Source: Paenibacillus plantarum (GTDB lineage: Bacteria; Bacillota; Bacilli; Paenibacillales; NBRC-103111). Taken from it: DNA of 64,000 nucleotides. Location: NCBI RefSeq assembly GCF_013141695.1, contig NZ_WHNY01000026.1:248001-312000 (forward strand). Reading direction: 5' to 3'. Both the position numbers and the translations under genes were made by a program. Positions 27,436-36,860 of this stretch are shown piece by piece (position 1 is the first letter of the stretch; each line of letters opens with the position of its first letter). The notes beneath the pieces were generated by a model that was not told the DNA's origin, did no database searches, and was given only the letters and a program-made list of their open reading frames with translations.

Positions 27436-29190
27436 TTACTCTTGCCTAACTGTTATCTGATTAAAATCGTAGGTTGCCTTTTTTCGGTTAGACTTTACTT
27501 CAACAATTCCACTGTTAAAAGCTGAAAACATATAGGGCCCGTTATAGGTAGGATAAGGAAAGATCACCTTTTCTCCATTTACGGTTCGCTTAGATTTGTC
27601 CATCGATAGTTCCCCCTCCGAGGAGGAATGGTACGATAACTGCATATTTACAGGGTCAAATGCAACACGGTTTTGTAAAATCGTCCTGCGAAACGTTGCA
27701 AAATCCGGGAAGTTCATGTTATCTCCCACTTCGCAAATGACCGCATTGCACCTACCCTGACTTCTAATTTCCCTTCTGGCAAAGTCTCCATCTTCTGTCC
27801 AGTTATACCCATTGTGGATAAATATAGAGATATAAACCAAGGACTTTCTTAGAAAAAGGTAATTCCCCTCTTCCTTCACCTCATCGAAGGCATCCCTCGG
27901 AACATGGACATGAATCCAATTCAGCGGTTGCTCCTGAGGGATCTGATACATGGCCATCACCACATTTTTTTCGCCAAAAAAGTGCCCGCAACCGCAACCC
28001 AAATCTCCCGTCCAGTAGCCATGCTCGCTTCCCTCCGTGCCATGATGCCCAGGATGATGACTGAATATTTTCAAATTGGTCTCCTCCACAAGGCTCAGAT
28101 CCCATTGGTGCTGCTGATGATGGGCATACCAACCCGCTTCACTACCTAGACGGTATGAATCTTGGAAATTCACAGCTCCCATGATATACCGGGGAGTGTA
28201 ATAGGTATATTTATTGATGCTTCCCTCCTCCTGCGGCAGCTTTTGGTGAGGAGTTTCACAAGTTATGCAGTGTAAATGCTTGCTTTCCTGGTGAACATAG
28301 GGCTGCGTTCGCCCTAGTGCAATCTCGTAAATCTGTTGATGGGGCTGATAGCCCGAACAAATGGCAGCAATGAGGCAGGGACCTTGGATCTCCTCCCTGT
28401 AGCCATGCCCGAAATACAGATAGTAGAGAGGAAAGGTACCGCTTCGGGCATGATCCAACGCAACAGGCGCATAGATGCGGCCATGGGCCCCTCCGTACAA
28501 ACCGTCGAGGCTATCGCATACCATGTCCAGCATTAGCAAATCCAGCATCATCTCTGCAAGTTTAATTAGTTCCAAATCGTAAGCAAAATCATAGAGACAC
28601 AGCAGACACTCCACGACCTCTGGGAGATAGCTGGAGGAATCAAACTCAGCCCAGCCCCGCTTGGCGCGAAAAACAAGGTATTCCCGGAGAAGGTTTCCTT
28701 CCTCCTCCAGAAGCTCCTTTCCTTTCTTTCCATACGCCTTAAAGCGCTCTTGCGGATATTTCTGTGCAGCCAGATACCGGGAAGTATGAAAAAGCAACAT
28801 GTGATTCTCTGACTTGTACTTGCTTTCAAAACCATAATTCAGATAAAAACTTCGTATGGAGTTGATAGTCAACTCCTGCAAAAGTCCAATTGGTTCAAAC
28901 TGGTAAAGGGCACGTATCAGCTTTATGGCCGTAAAATCCGATTCTCCTTGCGGATCGCGGCCATAAGGATGGGGATGCTCAAACCACTCAGATGATCTCA
29001 TCAAACTCTGATTACTTTCCTCCACATACATGGCTTTACTCAGGTTCGCAATGGCCATACCTCCATATAGATCCTTGGACAAATCCTTCTGAATTTGCTT
29101 ATCGAGCAAATAGGAGCTTCTTTCTTCAAGGCTAGCTATCGCATTGCTTGCCAGAAGCTCCGCATCGTCGGACAATCGAATGAAATCCAT
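27436..29190 (-). CDS. Unrecognised protein of about 584 residues, possible alpha/alpha-toroid glycan enzyme
   Basis: I do not recognise the family. The N-terminal two-thirds look helical, with 'SENHMLLFHTSRYLAAQ', 'RGWAEFDSSSYLPEVVECLLCLYDFA' and 'YGGAHGRIYAP', a pattern reminiscent of alpha/alpha-toroid polysaccharide lyases and hydrolases. The C-terminal part is rich in His, Trp, Tyr and Gly ('HQQHQWDLSL', 'SHHPGHHGTEGSEHGYW', 'CGCGHFFGE') and looks like a beta-sandwich. There is no signal peptide. It lies between a binding-protein gene and GH105, 15 bases from each, so a role in intracellular breakdown of the same oligosaccharide is likely. The second ATG (29190) fits the AAGGTG site better than the first at 29196. 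Confidence 0.75.
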   Translation of the reverse strand: MDFIRLSDDAELLASNAIASLEERSSYLLDKQIQKDLSKDLYGGMAIANLSKAMYVEESNQSLMRSSEWFEHPHPYGRDPQGESDFTAIKLIRALYQFEPIGLLQELTINSIRSFYLNYGFESKYKSENHMLLFHTSRYLAAQKYPQERFKAYGKKGKELLEEEGNLLREYLVFRAKRGWAEFDSSSYLPEVVECLLCLYDFAYDLELIKLAEMMLDLLMLDMVCDSLDGLYGGAHGRIYAPVALDHARSGTFPLYYLYFGHGYREEIQGPCLIAAICSGYQPHQQIYEIALGRTQPYVHQESKHLHCITCETPHQKLPQEEGSINKYTYYTPRYIMGAVNFQDSYRLGSEAGWYAHHQQHQWDLSLVEETNLKIFSHHPGHHGTEGSEHGYWTGDLGCGCGHFFGEKNVVMAMYQIPQEQPLNWIHVHVPRDAFDEVKEEGNYLFLRKSLVYISIFIHNGYNWTEDGDFARREIRSQGRCNAVICEVGDNMNFPDFATFRRTILQNRVAFDPVNMQLSYHSSSEGELSMDKSKRTVNGEKVIFPYPTYNGPYMFSAFNSGIVEVKSNRKKATYDFNQITVRQE

Positions 29191-29205
29191 TTCCATCTCA
29201 CCTTA

Positions 29206-30837
29206 TTATTTTTTAGCTAGGAACTGGTAAATGTCCTTCGTCAAGAAAGCATTCTTTTTATTCTGCTCATACCACTTCGCGTACCAATCGAAAGTCTGAT
29301 TTTGTCCAATCTTCTGCTTCAAACTCTTAAGATCGTTCATCGCTTGATCAACGGAATAGGCGTTCCCACTTACTACTGTCTTGGCAATAAGATCCTTGCT
29401 TTGCTGGGTCCAATCATTGTTGATTTTTAACAAATCAGCTGGAAGTGTAGGCATATGCTCACCATGTGTTAACATGTACAGCGGCACTGCGGGATTTTCG
29501 TACAGATCACGTGTTTCTTTTCTGATTCCAGCCCATTCCTCAGCATTTGGAATATTCTTATCAAGAACTGGAACGTTACATACCTCTTTGGAATCAATCG
29601 TTGTCGCTGTCATATACATATCGGTGTTGTAGCCTATTTCAATTTTACGTAAATCCGGATTAGTCGCTCTCGGACATCCGAGCTCATCATTTTTCCAATG
29701 AACGTTTTCCGTGCCGAATTTAAGCATTTTCCATGTCTTTTCAGCTAGCATGAAATCAATCTCTTTCACTGCGGAGACCGGGTCCTTTGAGCCCGCATAA
29801 ACAACCGTTGTCATCTGTAGCGGATTTAACATTCGGATCGTGTATTGTCCAAACTCTGTCTTAGGCATCAGCATGGGGGATATCGTTGCCTCTTTATTTG
29901 TGCTGCGGAGCGTCGTTAGTAAATCAACGTTCGCGTTATCAGCCACATAGATTCCAAGCTTGCCAGACAAAAAGTCTTTCTTCGCCTTCTCGCCGTTCTT
30001 ATCCGTCAAGTAATCACGATCAACAACAGCTTCGTCAAACAGTCGTTTCTTGAAGGAAACGGCCGCTTTCATTCTCGCTTCCTCTTCGACCAGCTTGTCA
30101 TCTTTAATGAACATCGTATTGCCATGCATAGCATCAATGGCTTCATCCCCTAAATAAGCGAGTGAATAGCCGTACGTGTCCTTCTTCCCATTGCCGTCCG
30201 GGTCTTGTTCGGTGAACGCTTTCGCTACTTTAAGCAGATCATCCGGCGTTTGTGGTATGGGCAGCGAGAGCTTTTTTAGCCAGTCGGTGCGGATGAATAC
30301 AGCTATTTGTACGGTGCTAGGAATAACTCGCCCGATTTCGTACAATTTACCATCAGGCTTTGTCCCGATCTTGCGCATAATAGGATACTTTTCCAGCATC
30401 TTGCTGTAATTCGGCGCATATTGTTTGATCAGATCATCCAGCGGCAGCAGCTGCTTCTGGGTATACAGTTGATCCCGATAGCCCGTTTCAAATTCGTTGA
30501 TCACGTCGGGAGCTTCTCCTGAAGCAAACAACGTATTGAATTTCTGCTTCGATTCAAACCTCGGAATGGCAACAAATTCAACATCCGCTGGCCCGTTTTC
30601 GTTAATCCATTTCGTCCAACGATTGTTCGTAATTGATCCTTCCGCTGGAGGTGTGTTGCCACGGTCGTAGAGGGACATTTTGATCTTGCCCCGTTTCTCC
30701 GGTGCTGTTGGAGATGATCCTGCTTTTGTTGGTGAGACGGAAGCTCCACTAGCCTCTTCTTTTGGTTTACTACAAGCCGCGAGTACCGTCCCTGCCGCCA
30801 ATAAAGTCACCACTGCCATTAACGTACTTTTCTTCAT
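29206..30837 (-). CDS. Extracellular solute-binding lipoprotein, LplA type
   Basis: The lipoprotein has a signal peptide ending in L-A-A-C (Cys22 from the chosen start) and a long linker rich in Ser, Thr, Pro and Lys. Family segments are 'GEAPDVINEFETGY', 'EQDPDGNGKKDTYGY' and 'WKNDELGCPRA'. The frame extends 60 bases further upstream to 30897, but the signal peptide begins naturally at ATG 30837. It follows the two permease genes of the operon and should deliver the oligosaccharide handled by the downstream enzymes. Confidence 0.88.
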   Translation of the reverse strand: MKKSTLMAVVTLLAAGTVLAACSKPKEEASGASVSPTKAGSSPTAPEKRGKIKMSLYDRGNTPPAEGSITNNRWTKWINENGPADVEFVAIPRFESKQKFNTLFASGEAPDVINEFETGYRDQLYTQKQLLPLDDLIKQYAPNYSKMLEKYPIMRKIGTKPDGKLYEIGRVIPSTVQIAVFIRTDWLKKLSLPIPQTPDDLLKVAKAFTEQDPDGNGKKDTYGYSLAYLGDEAIDAMHGNTMFIKDDKLVEEEARMKAAVSFKKRLFDEAVVDRDYLTDKNGEKAKKDFLSGKLGIYVADNANVDLLTTLRSTNKEATISPMLMPKTEFGQYTIRMLNPLQMTTVVYAGSKDPVSAVKEIDFMLAEKTWKMLKFGTENVHWKNDELGCPRATNPDLRKIEIGYNTDMYMTATTIDSKEVCNVPVLDKNIPNAEEWAGIRKETRDLYENPAVPLYMLTHGEHMPTLPADLLKINNDWTQQSKDLIAKTVVSGNAYSVDQAMNDLKSLKQKIGQNQTFDWYAKWYEQNKKNAFLTKDIYQFLAKK

Positions 30838-30914
30838 TTTGTCTTCCACTTCGTTCATCCCCTTTTGTATGTATAGACTGATTTCGAATCCTTTCATCTT
30901 TTCGCCATTACGAT

Positions 30915-31790
30915 TTATCCTTTGATAGCGCCAAGCATCACACCCTTTACAAAATACTTTTGCAGAATCGGATATACAATCAGCATGGGCAGTGTCATGA
31001 TCACAATGCCCCCAGCTTTCACAGCCTCAGGAGACATATTCTCCAAATCTTCCGGCTGCAAGGCGATCGTCTGCATCAGCATGCTCTGACTCTGCACCAT
31101 CTGCTGAACGAATACGGTCAAATTCATCTTCTCCGCATCATTGATGAATATGAGGACGCTCAGGAAGGAGTTCCAGTAACCAACCGCTAAAAATAGACAA
31201 ACCGTCGCGATAACAGGTAATGATAACGGAAGAAATATTTGTACAAGAAGCCGCCATTCCCCACAACCATCGATGCGTGCAGACTCCTCAATCTCTGTAG
31301 GAATACCTTCGAAATAGGTACGCATGAGCAGTAGATTATAGGCGCCAACCAACCCAGGAAGCCATAAGGACCAGTAGGTATTAATGAGGCCAAGGCTTTT
31401 CATCAGAAGAAAGAAGGGAATCAGCCCACCGCTGAACATCATCGTAAATACCATGGCCAGGGTAATAAATTTGCGCCCAAAGCAGTATGTACGAGACAAC
31501 GCATAAGCGGCAAGAGTCGTGCAGAGCAAGCTCAACCCCGTTCCTACTATCGTGATGTTCAAGCTGTTCAGAAAAGAGGGAATGACCCTTGAACCGATAA
31601 ATAGAGTTTTATAAGCTTCCACATTAAAATGAATCGGCCAAAGCCAGACGAACCCGGAATCGATAGCCGCTGAGTCGCTGAACGAGACAGCGATAATATT
31701 AATTAGCGGAATAAGACAGCTGACGGCAGCCAGCAGCAGAATTGTATGAACAGAAGCATTAAACCATTTCCCTGCGTAATTTTCTCTCAC
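30915..31790 (-). CDS. ABC transporter permease, YtcP-like
   Basis: The 291-residue membrane protein has six helices, the EAA loop 'EESARIDGCGEWRLLVQIFLPLSLPV' and the typical C-terminus 'KGVMLGAIKG'. GTG 31790 is taken as the start because AAGGAAG lies seven bases upstream; a TTG 18 bases earlier is less likely. It pairs with the LplB-like permease whose gene ends 24 bases upstream. Confidence 0.88.
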   Translation of the reverse strand: MRENYAGKWFNASVHTILLLAAVSCLIPLINIIAVSFSDSAAIDSGFVWLWPIHFNVEAYKTLFIGSRVIPSFLNSLNITIVGTGLSLLCTTLAAYALSRTYCFGRKFITLAMVFTMMFSGGLIPFFLLMKSLGLINTYWSLWLPGLVGAYNLLLMRTYFEGIPTEIEESARIDGCGEWRLLVQIFLPLSLPVIATVCLFLAVGYWNSFLSVLIFINDAEKMNLTVFVQQMVQSQSMLMQTIALQPEDLENMSPEAVKAGGIVIMTLPMLIVYPILQKYFVKGVMLGAIKG

Positions 31791-31814
31791 GTTCTGACTT
31801 CCTTTCAAGCCCGA

Positions 31815-32777
31815 TTACCATAGGCTCTGGTTGAATTTACGGGCAATACGGTTTGCTGTTAACACAAGTGTGAAGCCTACTAATGATTCGAATAACCCCA
31901 TAGCAGCTGGAACGCCGAATTCGCCCCCCTGAATTCCCGTCTTGAATGTATACGTACTGATGACTTCCGAAATATCGGCGACAACCCGATTCTGCATCAC
32001 ATAGATGTGATCGAAACCAACCTCCATGACACGTCCTACACCAAGGATGAGCATCAAAATGATCGTAGGTCGAATGCCAGGAAGTGACACATGCCACATC
32101 TGCCGCCATTTGCCAGCGCCGTCCATTGCAGTCGACTCGTACAAGCTCGGATCGATCGTCGTAAGCGCCGCTAAATAAATGATCGCCGAAAAGCCAGCCT
32201 CTTTCCAAATACCTGCACTCAAAAAAACAGCAATCCACGAAAACGGTTGATAAAGGAAGGCATAACGTTCACCGCCCAGCTTTTCAAGTATGTCGTTCAC
32301 CATCCCGGAATCCTGAGAAAACAAGGTGATAAAGATGCCGCCGACAATAACCCAGGAAAGGAAATGGGGCAAATACAACAGTGTTTGTACGATTTTCTTG
32401 AACCACATTTTTCGAACCTCATTCAGCAGCAGAGCAACCAATATCGGAAATGGAAACCCAATAAAGCTTAATAAGCTCAGCATGAATGTATTGCGGATGA
32501 TCTTCCATCCAAGTGGATTATTAAACAAATAATCAAAATGCTTTAATCCAACCCATGGACTCCCCCAGATTCCATCCCAAAAGTTATAATCCTTGAATGC
32601 AAGGACGATCCCGCCCATCGGCGCATACTTGAATAGGAGAAAACAAATAATGGCTGGAGTCAGCATGATATACAGCGGAATATTTTGCTTCAGATATTTG
32701 CTGCCACGCTTTCTCGTATCTCTGGTTCGAACTGATTTATCCATGTCCAAAGCTGTGTGCTGCGAAGATACTTGCAT
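31815..32777 (-). CDS. ABC transporter permease, LplB-like
   Basis: The 320-residue protein shows 'YAPMGGIVLAFKDYNFWDGIWGSP' at the N-terminus, the EAA loop 'YESTAMDGAGKWRQMWHVSLPGIRPT', and the family C-terminus ending in 'SLW'. The ATG has AGGAGG nine bases upstream. It is the first gene of the operon that runs through the binding protein, GH105 and the split WbsX/pectinesterase gene. The promoter should lie in the 32.8-33.0 kb gap. Confidence 0.92.
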   Translation of the reverse strand: MQVSSQHTALDMDKSVRTRDTRKRGSKYLKQNIPLYIMLTPAIICFLLFKYAPMGGIVLAFKDYNFWDGIWGSPWVGLKHFDYLFNNPLGWKIIRNTFMLSLLSFIGFPFPILVALLLNEVRKMWFKKIVQTLLYLPHFLSWVIVGGIFITLFSQDSGMVNDILEKLGGERYAFLYQPFSWIAVFLSAGIWKEAGFSAIIYLAALTTIDPSLYESTAMDGAGKWRQMWHVSLPGIRPTIILMLILGVGRVMEVGFDHIYVMQNRVVADISEVISTYTFKTGIQGGEFGVPAAMGLFESLVGFTLVLTANRIARKFNQSLW

Positions 32778-33044
32778 GTGACTTTACCTCCTATGTCGCC
32801 CTGCCGAGCGTGTATCGCTTGGTTGTGATCGTTGCTATTCCGTTCACAACTCAACACTACACGGAAGTCCCTTAGCAAGGCAATTCACACATTTAGACGC
32901 GATGCACAACTTCAATAATCAGCAGGAGTTCAGGGTTTAAACGGCATGCCCCACGCTTAGTGGCATGCCATGCACAGTTTTCACACAAGACTCTGTTTCC
33001 ACAATTCCCTGCACTATTGGGGACAAACGGCTTGTCGGCTAAAC
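32778..33044. other. Intergenic region with promoter of the minus-strand operon and inverted repeats
   Basis: No gene is seen here. Two inverted repeats stand out: GTTGTGA / TCACAAC (32822-32850), 45 bases before the permease ATG and a possible operator, and a stem built from GGCATGCC repeats with CAC/GTG (32942-32968, 5-base loop) without a T-run in either direction. I found no convincing -35/-10 pair. Confidence 0.4.
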
Positions 33045-33098
33045 AAAAAAACGACCCATTCAGGGACTTTGTTGATCTATCCCTGAATCGATCGTTTT
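33045..33098 (-). terminator. Terminator of the membrane-bound AraC regulator gene
   Basis: Two stacked stems (AAAACGA / TCGTTTT and ATTCAGGGA / TCCCTGAAT) with a 13-base loop lie 17 bases after the stop of the minus-strand regulator. The minus-strand reading ends in seven T. Confidence 0.85.
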
Positions 33099-33114
33099 CG
33101 ATACTTCCTGATTA

Positions 33115-35349
33115 TTATTGTTGGAACTCCTTGCGATATTCACCAGGAGTCCGGCCCACTAGTTTCTTAAATACGCGAATAAACGAAAAGGTATGTGTAT
33201 ACCCAACCTTCACTGCGATTTCCTGGATCGCAATGGATGTTGTGACCAGCAAATATTTAGCCTGTTCGATTCGTTGGCCAGCCAAATAATCAATGAATTT
33301 CTCACCGAATTCTTCTTTAAACAAGCGGCTTAAATAATTCGGTGTCAACTTAAATTTCTCACTCAGCATGACGAGTGAGAAATCCGGATTGTAATACTCG
33401 TTTTCGATATACACTTTCACTTGGTCAATCAGATCATGCTGGCTTCGTTGCGCGCGAAGGCTATCCAGCCTCCTGCAGGCATCCTCCAGAATACGATGTA
33501 ATTCTTCCTCCAATTCATCTACCGTGTCGAAAGACACAATCCATTCATTAATTGGATTCATGGCATACTCTCGCCAACATTCCAAATAATCTGCGGACAA
33601 CCCCGACATTTCCTTGTAGAAGTGAAATAATAAATAATTCATCAGATTGACAACTTGTTCCCGTGAAAATAACTGTATGCGAATTTCCACAAACAGGGCG
33701 TTATAGTGGCCTTCCCATTCTGCTTCACCGAGCCTGTAGAAATGGACCAATTCACGAATAGATGGAAGGGATCGGAATATTTCTTCGCCCGACTTGTTAT
33801 TGATATCCTTGAATTCAATAACGCTGCTGACACCGACTGTGGTCTTATAACTGAGTGCTTCTAACGCTTCTTCGTAGGAACTAGATACCCCCTGAATGCC
33901 TGACACTTTCGTTCCAAGTCCACAGGTGATCGTAATCGCTACATTTTCGTGGATCCAATCCACTGTTTTGCGCATAATCTCTCGAAACGGATCACCTGCT
34001 GCAATCTCATTCGGCAGTTGACAGACGACGCACAATCGATGCTTTTCGATCCATTCTGGACAGATCAGAATACCCTCATTCTGGTTCAGTTCTTGAACAA
34101 CGTTATCAATAATAAATTTAATCAAATATTGATCCTTATTATTGTAAGTTGAGGTGAAATTCGAATACTTGTCGATCTCGATAATGGCCACCACATATTG
34201 ATCGTATGTCTCATGAAATCCGAAACGAGATAACTCCTTTTCCCATCCCTCTTCCAGCTGAAGCTGCGTCCCGGTCAGCAATTCTTCGAACAGATATCGC
34301 CGACGGTAGCTAAAATTCTCGTCGTTCTCTAGCCGATACTTGCCGAACTGCTCGAGTAGATGATCAAGTAGATTGTCAATAATTTTGAATTCATCATACT
34401 TGACTTGTCCAAGTATATTGGGTCTCTGCAGCGGAACGGATGAGAGCCGCTCCAGAAGTGACTGAATCGGCTTGTAGTTCTGCCGACTCGCGTATACAAT
34501 CCATAGTGCACCCGCAAGAACCGTGATGATGCCGATCACCAGCCAGAAGGCATTGAGGTTCGAGAGAAAGCGAAAGAAGACGCCGTCGATAAATCCGCTT
34601 CTAATCGTCCAACCTGTGTACTCCGATTTCATAACGGTAAAATCTTCCCGATCTAGGCTAGCTCCTCCGTCTATCGCGTCGTCACCGATGATATAATCTC
34701 CATTGGCATCAAGTAGGTGAAGATAGCTGAATTTAGAACTGGACACATTGTTGACGAGCTTCGCGATCGTATGTAATTTTATATTTGCAACAAGAACGCC
34801 CTCTGTTCCCAACGGCAACGGCATTCGCATGACTAGAGATACGACGGACGTTGTCACTCCGGCGTTGTCGATATACTGACGACTTATACTCCAGCGATTA
34901 GCAGGGGGAGCGGCAATTAGCGTATTCAAATATTGGCTATTGGAAAATTGATCGAGCCCCATCATCGACGTGTCACTTAAAACGATTTGGTCACGTGTAC
35001 GATACAAATACACCGATTCGATCTCGCTGAAGCTGTCTCGCAGCAAAATTAATTTCTTATATACGTCACGGTCGTTAAGATATCGGTTCTGAGAAAACGG
35101 AGATGTACTGTAAAAATCGATGACAGATTGGTCATCGAGAAATGTCTGCACGATATATTGTTCGACCGTTCGCAGCTTGGAATCGATGTATTGCATGGTA
35201 TTTTCTGCATAGATCTCGTTCGCCTTCAGCGCTTGCTGCTTGGACAATTCACTCATAGTGACGAAAAATATCCATAGCAACACTATAATAACGAGAATGA
35301 ATACTGGCAGATAAGCAAATACAAGGCGATTTCTCCACTTCTTCCTCAT
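33115..35349 (-). CDS. Membrane-anchored AraC-family regulator, YesS-like
   Basis: The 744-residue protein has a membrane helix near the N-terminus ('LPVFILVIIVLLWIFFV'), an extracellular sensor domain of about 240 residues, a second helix ('NAFWLVIGIITVLAGALWIVY'), a cytoplasmic linker, and a C-terminal AraC DNA-binding domain ('LVMLSEKFKLTPNYLSRLFKEE', 'QEIAVKVGYTHTFSFIRVFKK'). There is no kinase domain, so it would pass an external signal directly to DNA. The frame extends 156 bases further upstream, but ATG 35349 has AAAGGGG eight bases before it and starts the membrane-protein homology. Its position beside the permease operon suggests it controls that operon. Confidence 0.88.
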   Translation of the reverse strand: MRKKWRNRLVFAYLPVFILVIIVLLWIFFVTMSELSKQQALKANEIYAENTMQYIDSKLRTVEQYIVQTFLDDQSVIDFYSTSPFSQNRYLNDRDVYKKLILLRDSFSEIESVYLYRTRDQIVLSDTSMMGLDQFSNSQYLNTLIAAPPANRWSISRQYIDNAGVTTSVVSLVMRMPLPLGTEGVLVANIKLHTIAKLVNNVSSSKFSYLHLLDANGDYIIGDDAIDGGASLDREDFTVMKSEYTGWTIRSGFIDGVFFRFLSNLNAFWLVIGIITVLAGALWIVYASRQNYKPIQSLLERLSSVPLQRPNILGQVKYDEFKIIDNLLDHLLEQFGKYRLENDENFSYRRRYLFEELLTGTQLQLEEGWEKELSRFGFHETYDQYVVAIIEIDKYSNFTSTYNNKDQYLIKFIIDNVVQELNQNEGILICPEWIEKHRLCVVCQLPNEIAAGDPFREIMRKTVDWIHENVAITITCGLGTKVSGIQGVSSSYEEALEALSYKTTVGVSSVIEFKDINNKSGEEIFRSLPSIRELVHFYRLGEAEWEGHYNALFVEIRIQLFSREQVVNLMNYLLFHFYKEMSGLSADYLECWREYAMNPINEWIVSFDTVDELEEELHRILEDACRRLDSLRAQRSQHDLIDQVKVYIENEYYNPDFSLVMLSEKFKLTPNYLSRLFKEEFGEKFIDYLAGQRIEQAKYLLVTTSIAIQEIAVKVGYTHTFSFIRVFKKLVGRTPGEYRKEFQQ

Positions 35350-35542
35350 GTCAACATCCCCTTTATTCGTACAAAGTACAACGAGTCGGATAGACAAGTC
35401 AATACTCAATTTGGAGAAACATGCACATTTAGAAGAATGAAGGCAATGAATGAACCCTATGCCGAAACTTTTCCTATATTTTACAGTATAACATTTTGAT
35501 TTCAATTATTATCCATTAATACCAAAGAAATGAGGATGAACA

Positions 35543-36730
35543 ATGAAAACGAGCTTTCATACTTTGCATCTTAAGAAGCTTTTGCTAACTTTTACTGCTG
35601 TAGGACTCTTGCATACAAGTCCTCTTATTGTATCTTCCGCACAAGCTGCCGCGGACTCTTCCTCTACTTCACCACAACCGGTAAAGGTGTCCGCAGGTTT
35701 GGAATCGTATAGCCTTCTCGATAATGAGGGACATGTCTGGATAATCGGTAAACGCGTCCCTACTAGAGTAAAGGGCTTAGAAAATGTTTCTGACTTTGCT
35801 TTCAATGGCCGAGGGTTGGCTGCTCGGGAAGATGGGACGGTGTGGGAATGGTCTTATCAATATAATTCACCTGAGGATACGACCTGGTACTTTCCTGTCA
35901 CTTCTCCGGTTCAAATTCCACAATTAAAAAATATTGTTAAAGTAGCTGAAAATGCTCAACAATTAAACGCAGCTTTGGATAAAGAGGGAACTGTTTGGGT
36001 GTGGAATACCAAACACAGCCTGGAGAAAAGAGAAGAAAAAGCTCCTGTGCCGATTCCTGGGCTGAAAAAAGTAAAAGGTATTACCGTTTTTAACGGTCAG
36101 GTTATTGCTTTACAAGAAGACGGGACCGTGTTTAGTTCCACTGGATTCGATGATTATACCTACAACTTTTCTGCAAATTGGAATTTACAGATCCATGAAA
36201 ATACATCCTATAACATTAGAACAAAACAAGTTCCGGGTTTATCTGACATTGTTGAACTAGGAAAAGGAACGAATACAAGGCATCTGCTAGCTTTGAAAAA
36301 AGATGGGACCGTCATGGCATGGGGCGATAACCATTATGGTCAACTGATAGGCAAACACGGGGATGCTGAACCGATAGAAGCCGTGCAGGTGCCAGGGCTA
36401 ACTGATATTATTTCGCTAACATCCGGAAATACACATAGTCTTGCACTTAAAAAAGATGCTACGGTCTGGGAGTGGGGCTATCTAACTATTGATGGAAGCC
36501 ATGATTTTGAACATATTACCACACCTGTGCAAGTTAAGGGATTGGACCACATTACCGCGATTAGCTCAGGCTTTGGCTTCAATACAGCCATAGGGCAAGA
36601 TGGAACACTTTGGGCATGGGGAGCAAATAATTTCGAACAGTTAAGCGACGACACCAATACCCCCAAATTTAGTCCGGTCCATGTTTCATTTCCGAAACCA
36701 AGATGGATGCTTGATCTTCCAAAAAATTGA
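35543..36730 (+). CDS. Secreted RCC1-repeat (beta-propeller) protein
   Basis: The 395-residue product has a signal peptide (cleavage probably after 'SSAQAAA'). It then has about six to seven repeats of the RCC1 type with the pattern 'ALKKDGTVMAWGDNHYGQL', 'ALKKDATVWEWGY' and 'AIGQDGTLWAWGANNFEQL'. Such repeats form a beta-propeller. Function in bacteria is not established; surface or extracellular binding is likely. GAGGATG lies close upstream of the ATG. Its neighbours on both sides are in separate units. Confidence 0.85.
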   Translation: MKTSFHTLHLKKLLLTFTAVGLLHTSPLIVSSAQAAADSSSTSPQPVKVSAGLESYSLLDNEGHVWIIGKRVPTRVKGLENVSDFAFNGRGLAAREDGTVWEWSYQYNSPEDTTWYFPVTSPVQIPQLKNIVKVAENAQQLNAALDKEGTVWVWNTKHSLEKREEKAPVPIPGLKKVKGITVFNGQVIALQEDGTVFSSTGFDDYTYNFSANWNLQIHENTSYNIRTKQVPGLSDIVELGKGTNTRHLLALKKDGTVMAWGDNHYGQLIGKHGDAEPIEAVQVPGLTDIISLTSGNTHSLALKKDATVWEWGYLTIDGSHDFEHITTPVQVKGLDHITAISSGFGFNTAIGQDGTLWAWGANNFEQLSDDTNTPKFSPVHVSFPKPRWMLDLPKN

Positions 36731-36808
36731 ATTTCAATCGTGGAATAGAGCCAATCAATGCATGTTAATAATCATTTTAAAAGGAGTTCCTCCAAGCTGT
36801 GCAGAATT

Positions 36809-36854
36809 CCCCCATCTAGAGTAGACCGACAATGATCGGCATTCAAAATGGGGG
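36809..36854 (+). promoter_or_regulatory. Stem that would cover the ribosome binding site of the chemotaxis gene
   Basis: CCCCCAT at 36809-36815 can pair perfectly with ATGGGGG at 36848-36854. The latter contains the ribosome binding site for ATG 36861. The 32-base loop holds a second small stem (CCGA / TCGG, 36826-36839). This could modulate translation. No known riboswitch class was recognised. Confidence 0.4.
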
Positions 36855-36860
36855 ATGAAG

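Noticed and set aside
32942..32968. GGCATGCC hairpin as a terminator or riboswitch
   Set aside because: It has no T-run on either strand, and no known riboswitch core is seen around it. It was left as an unexplained inverted repeat.
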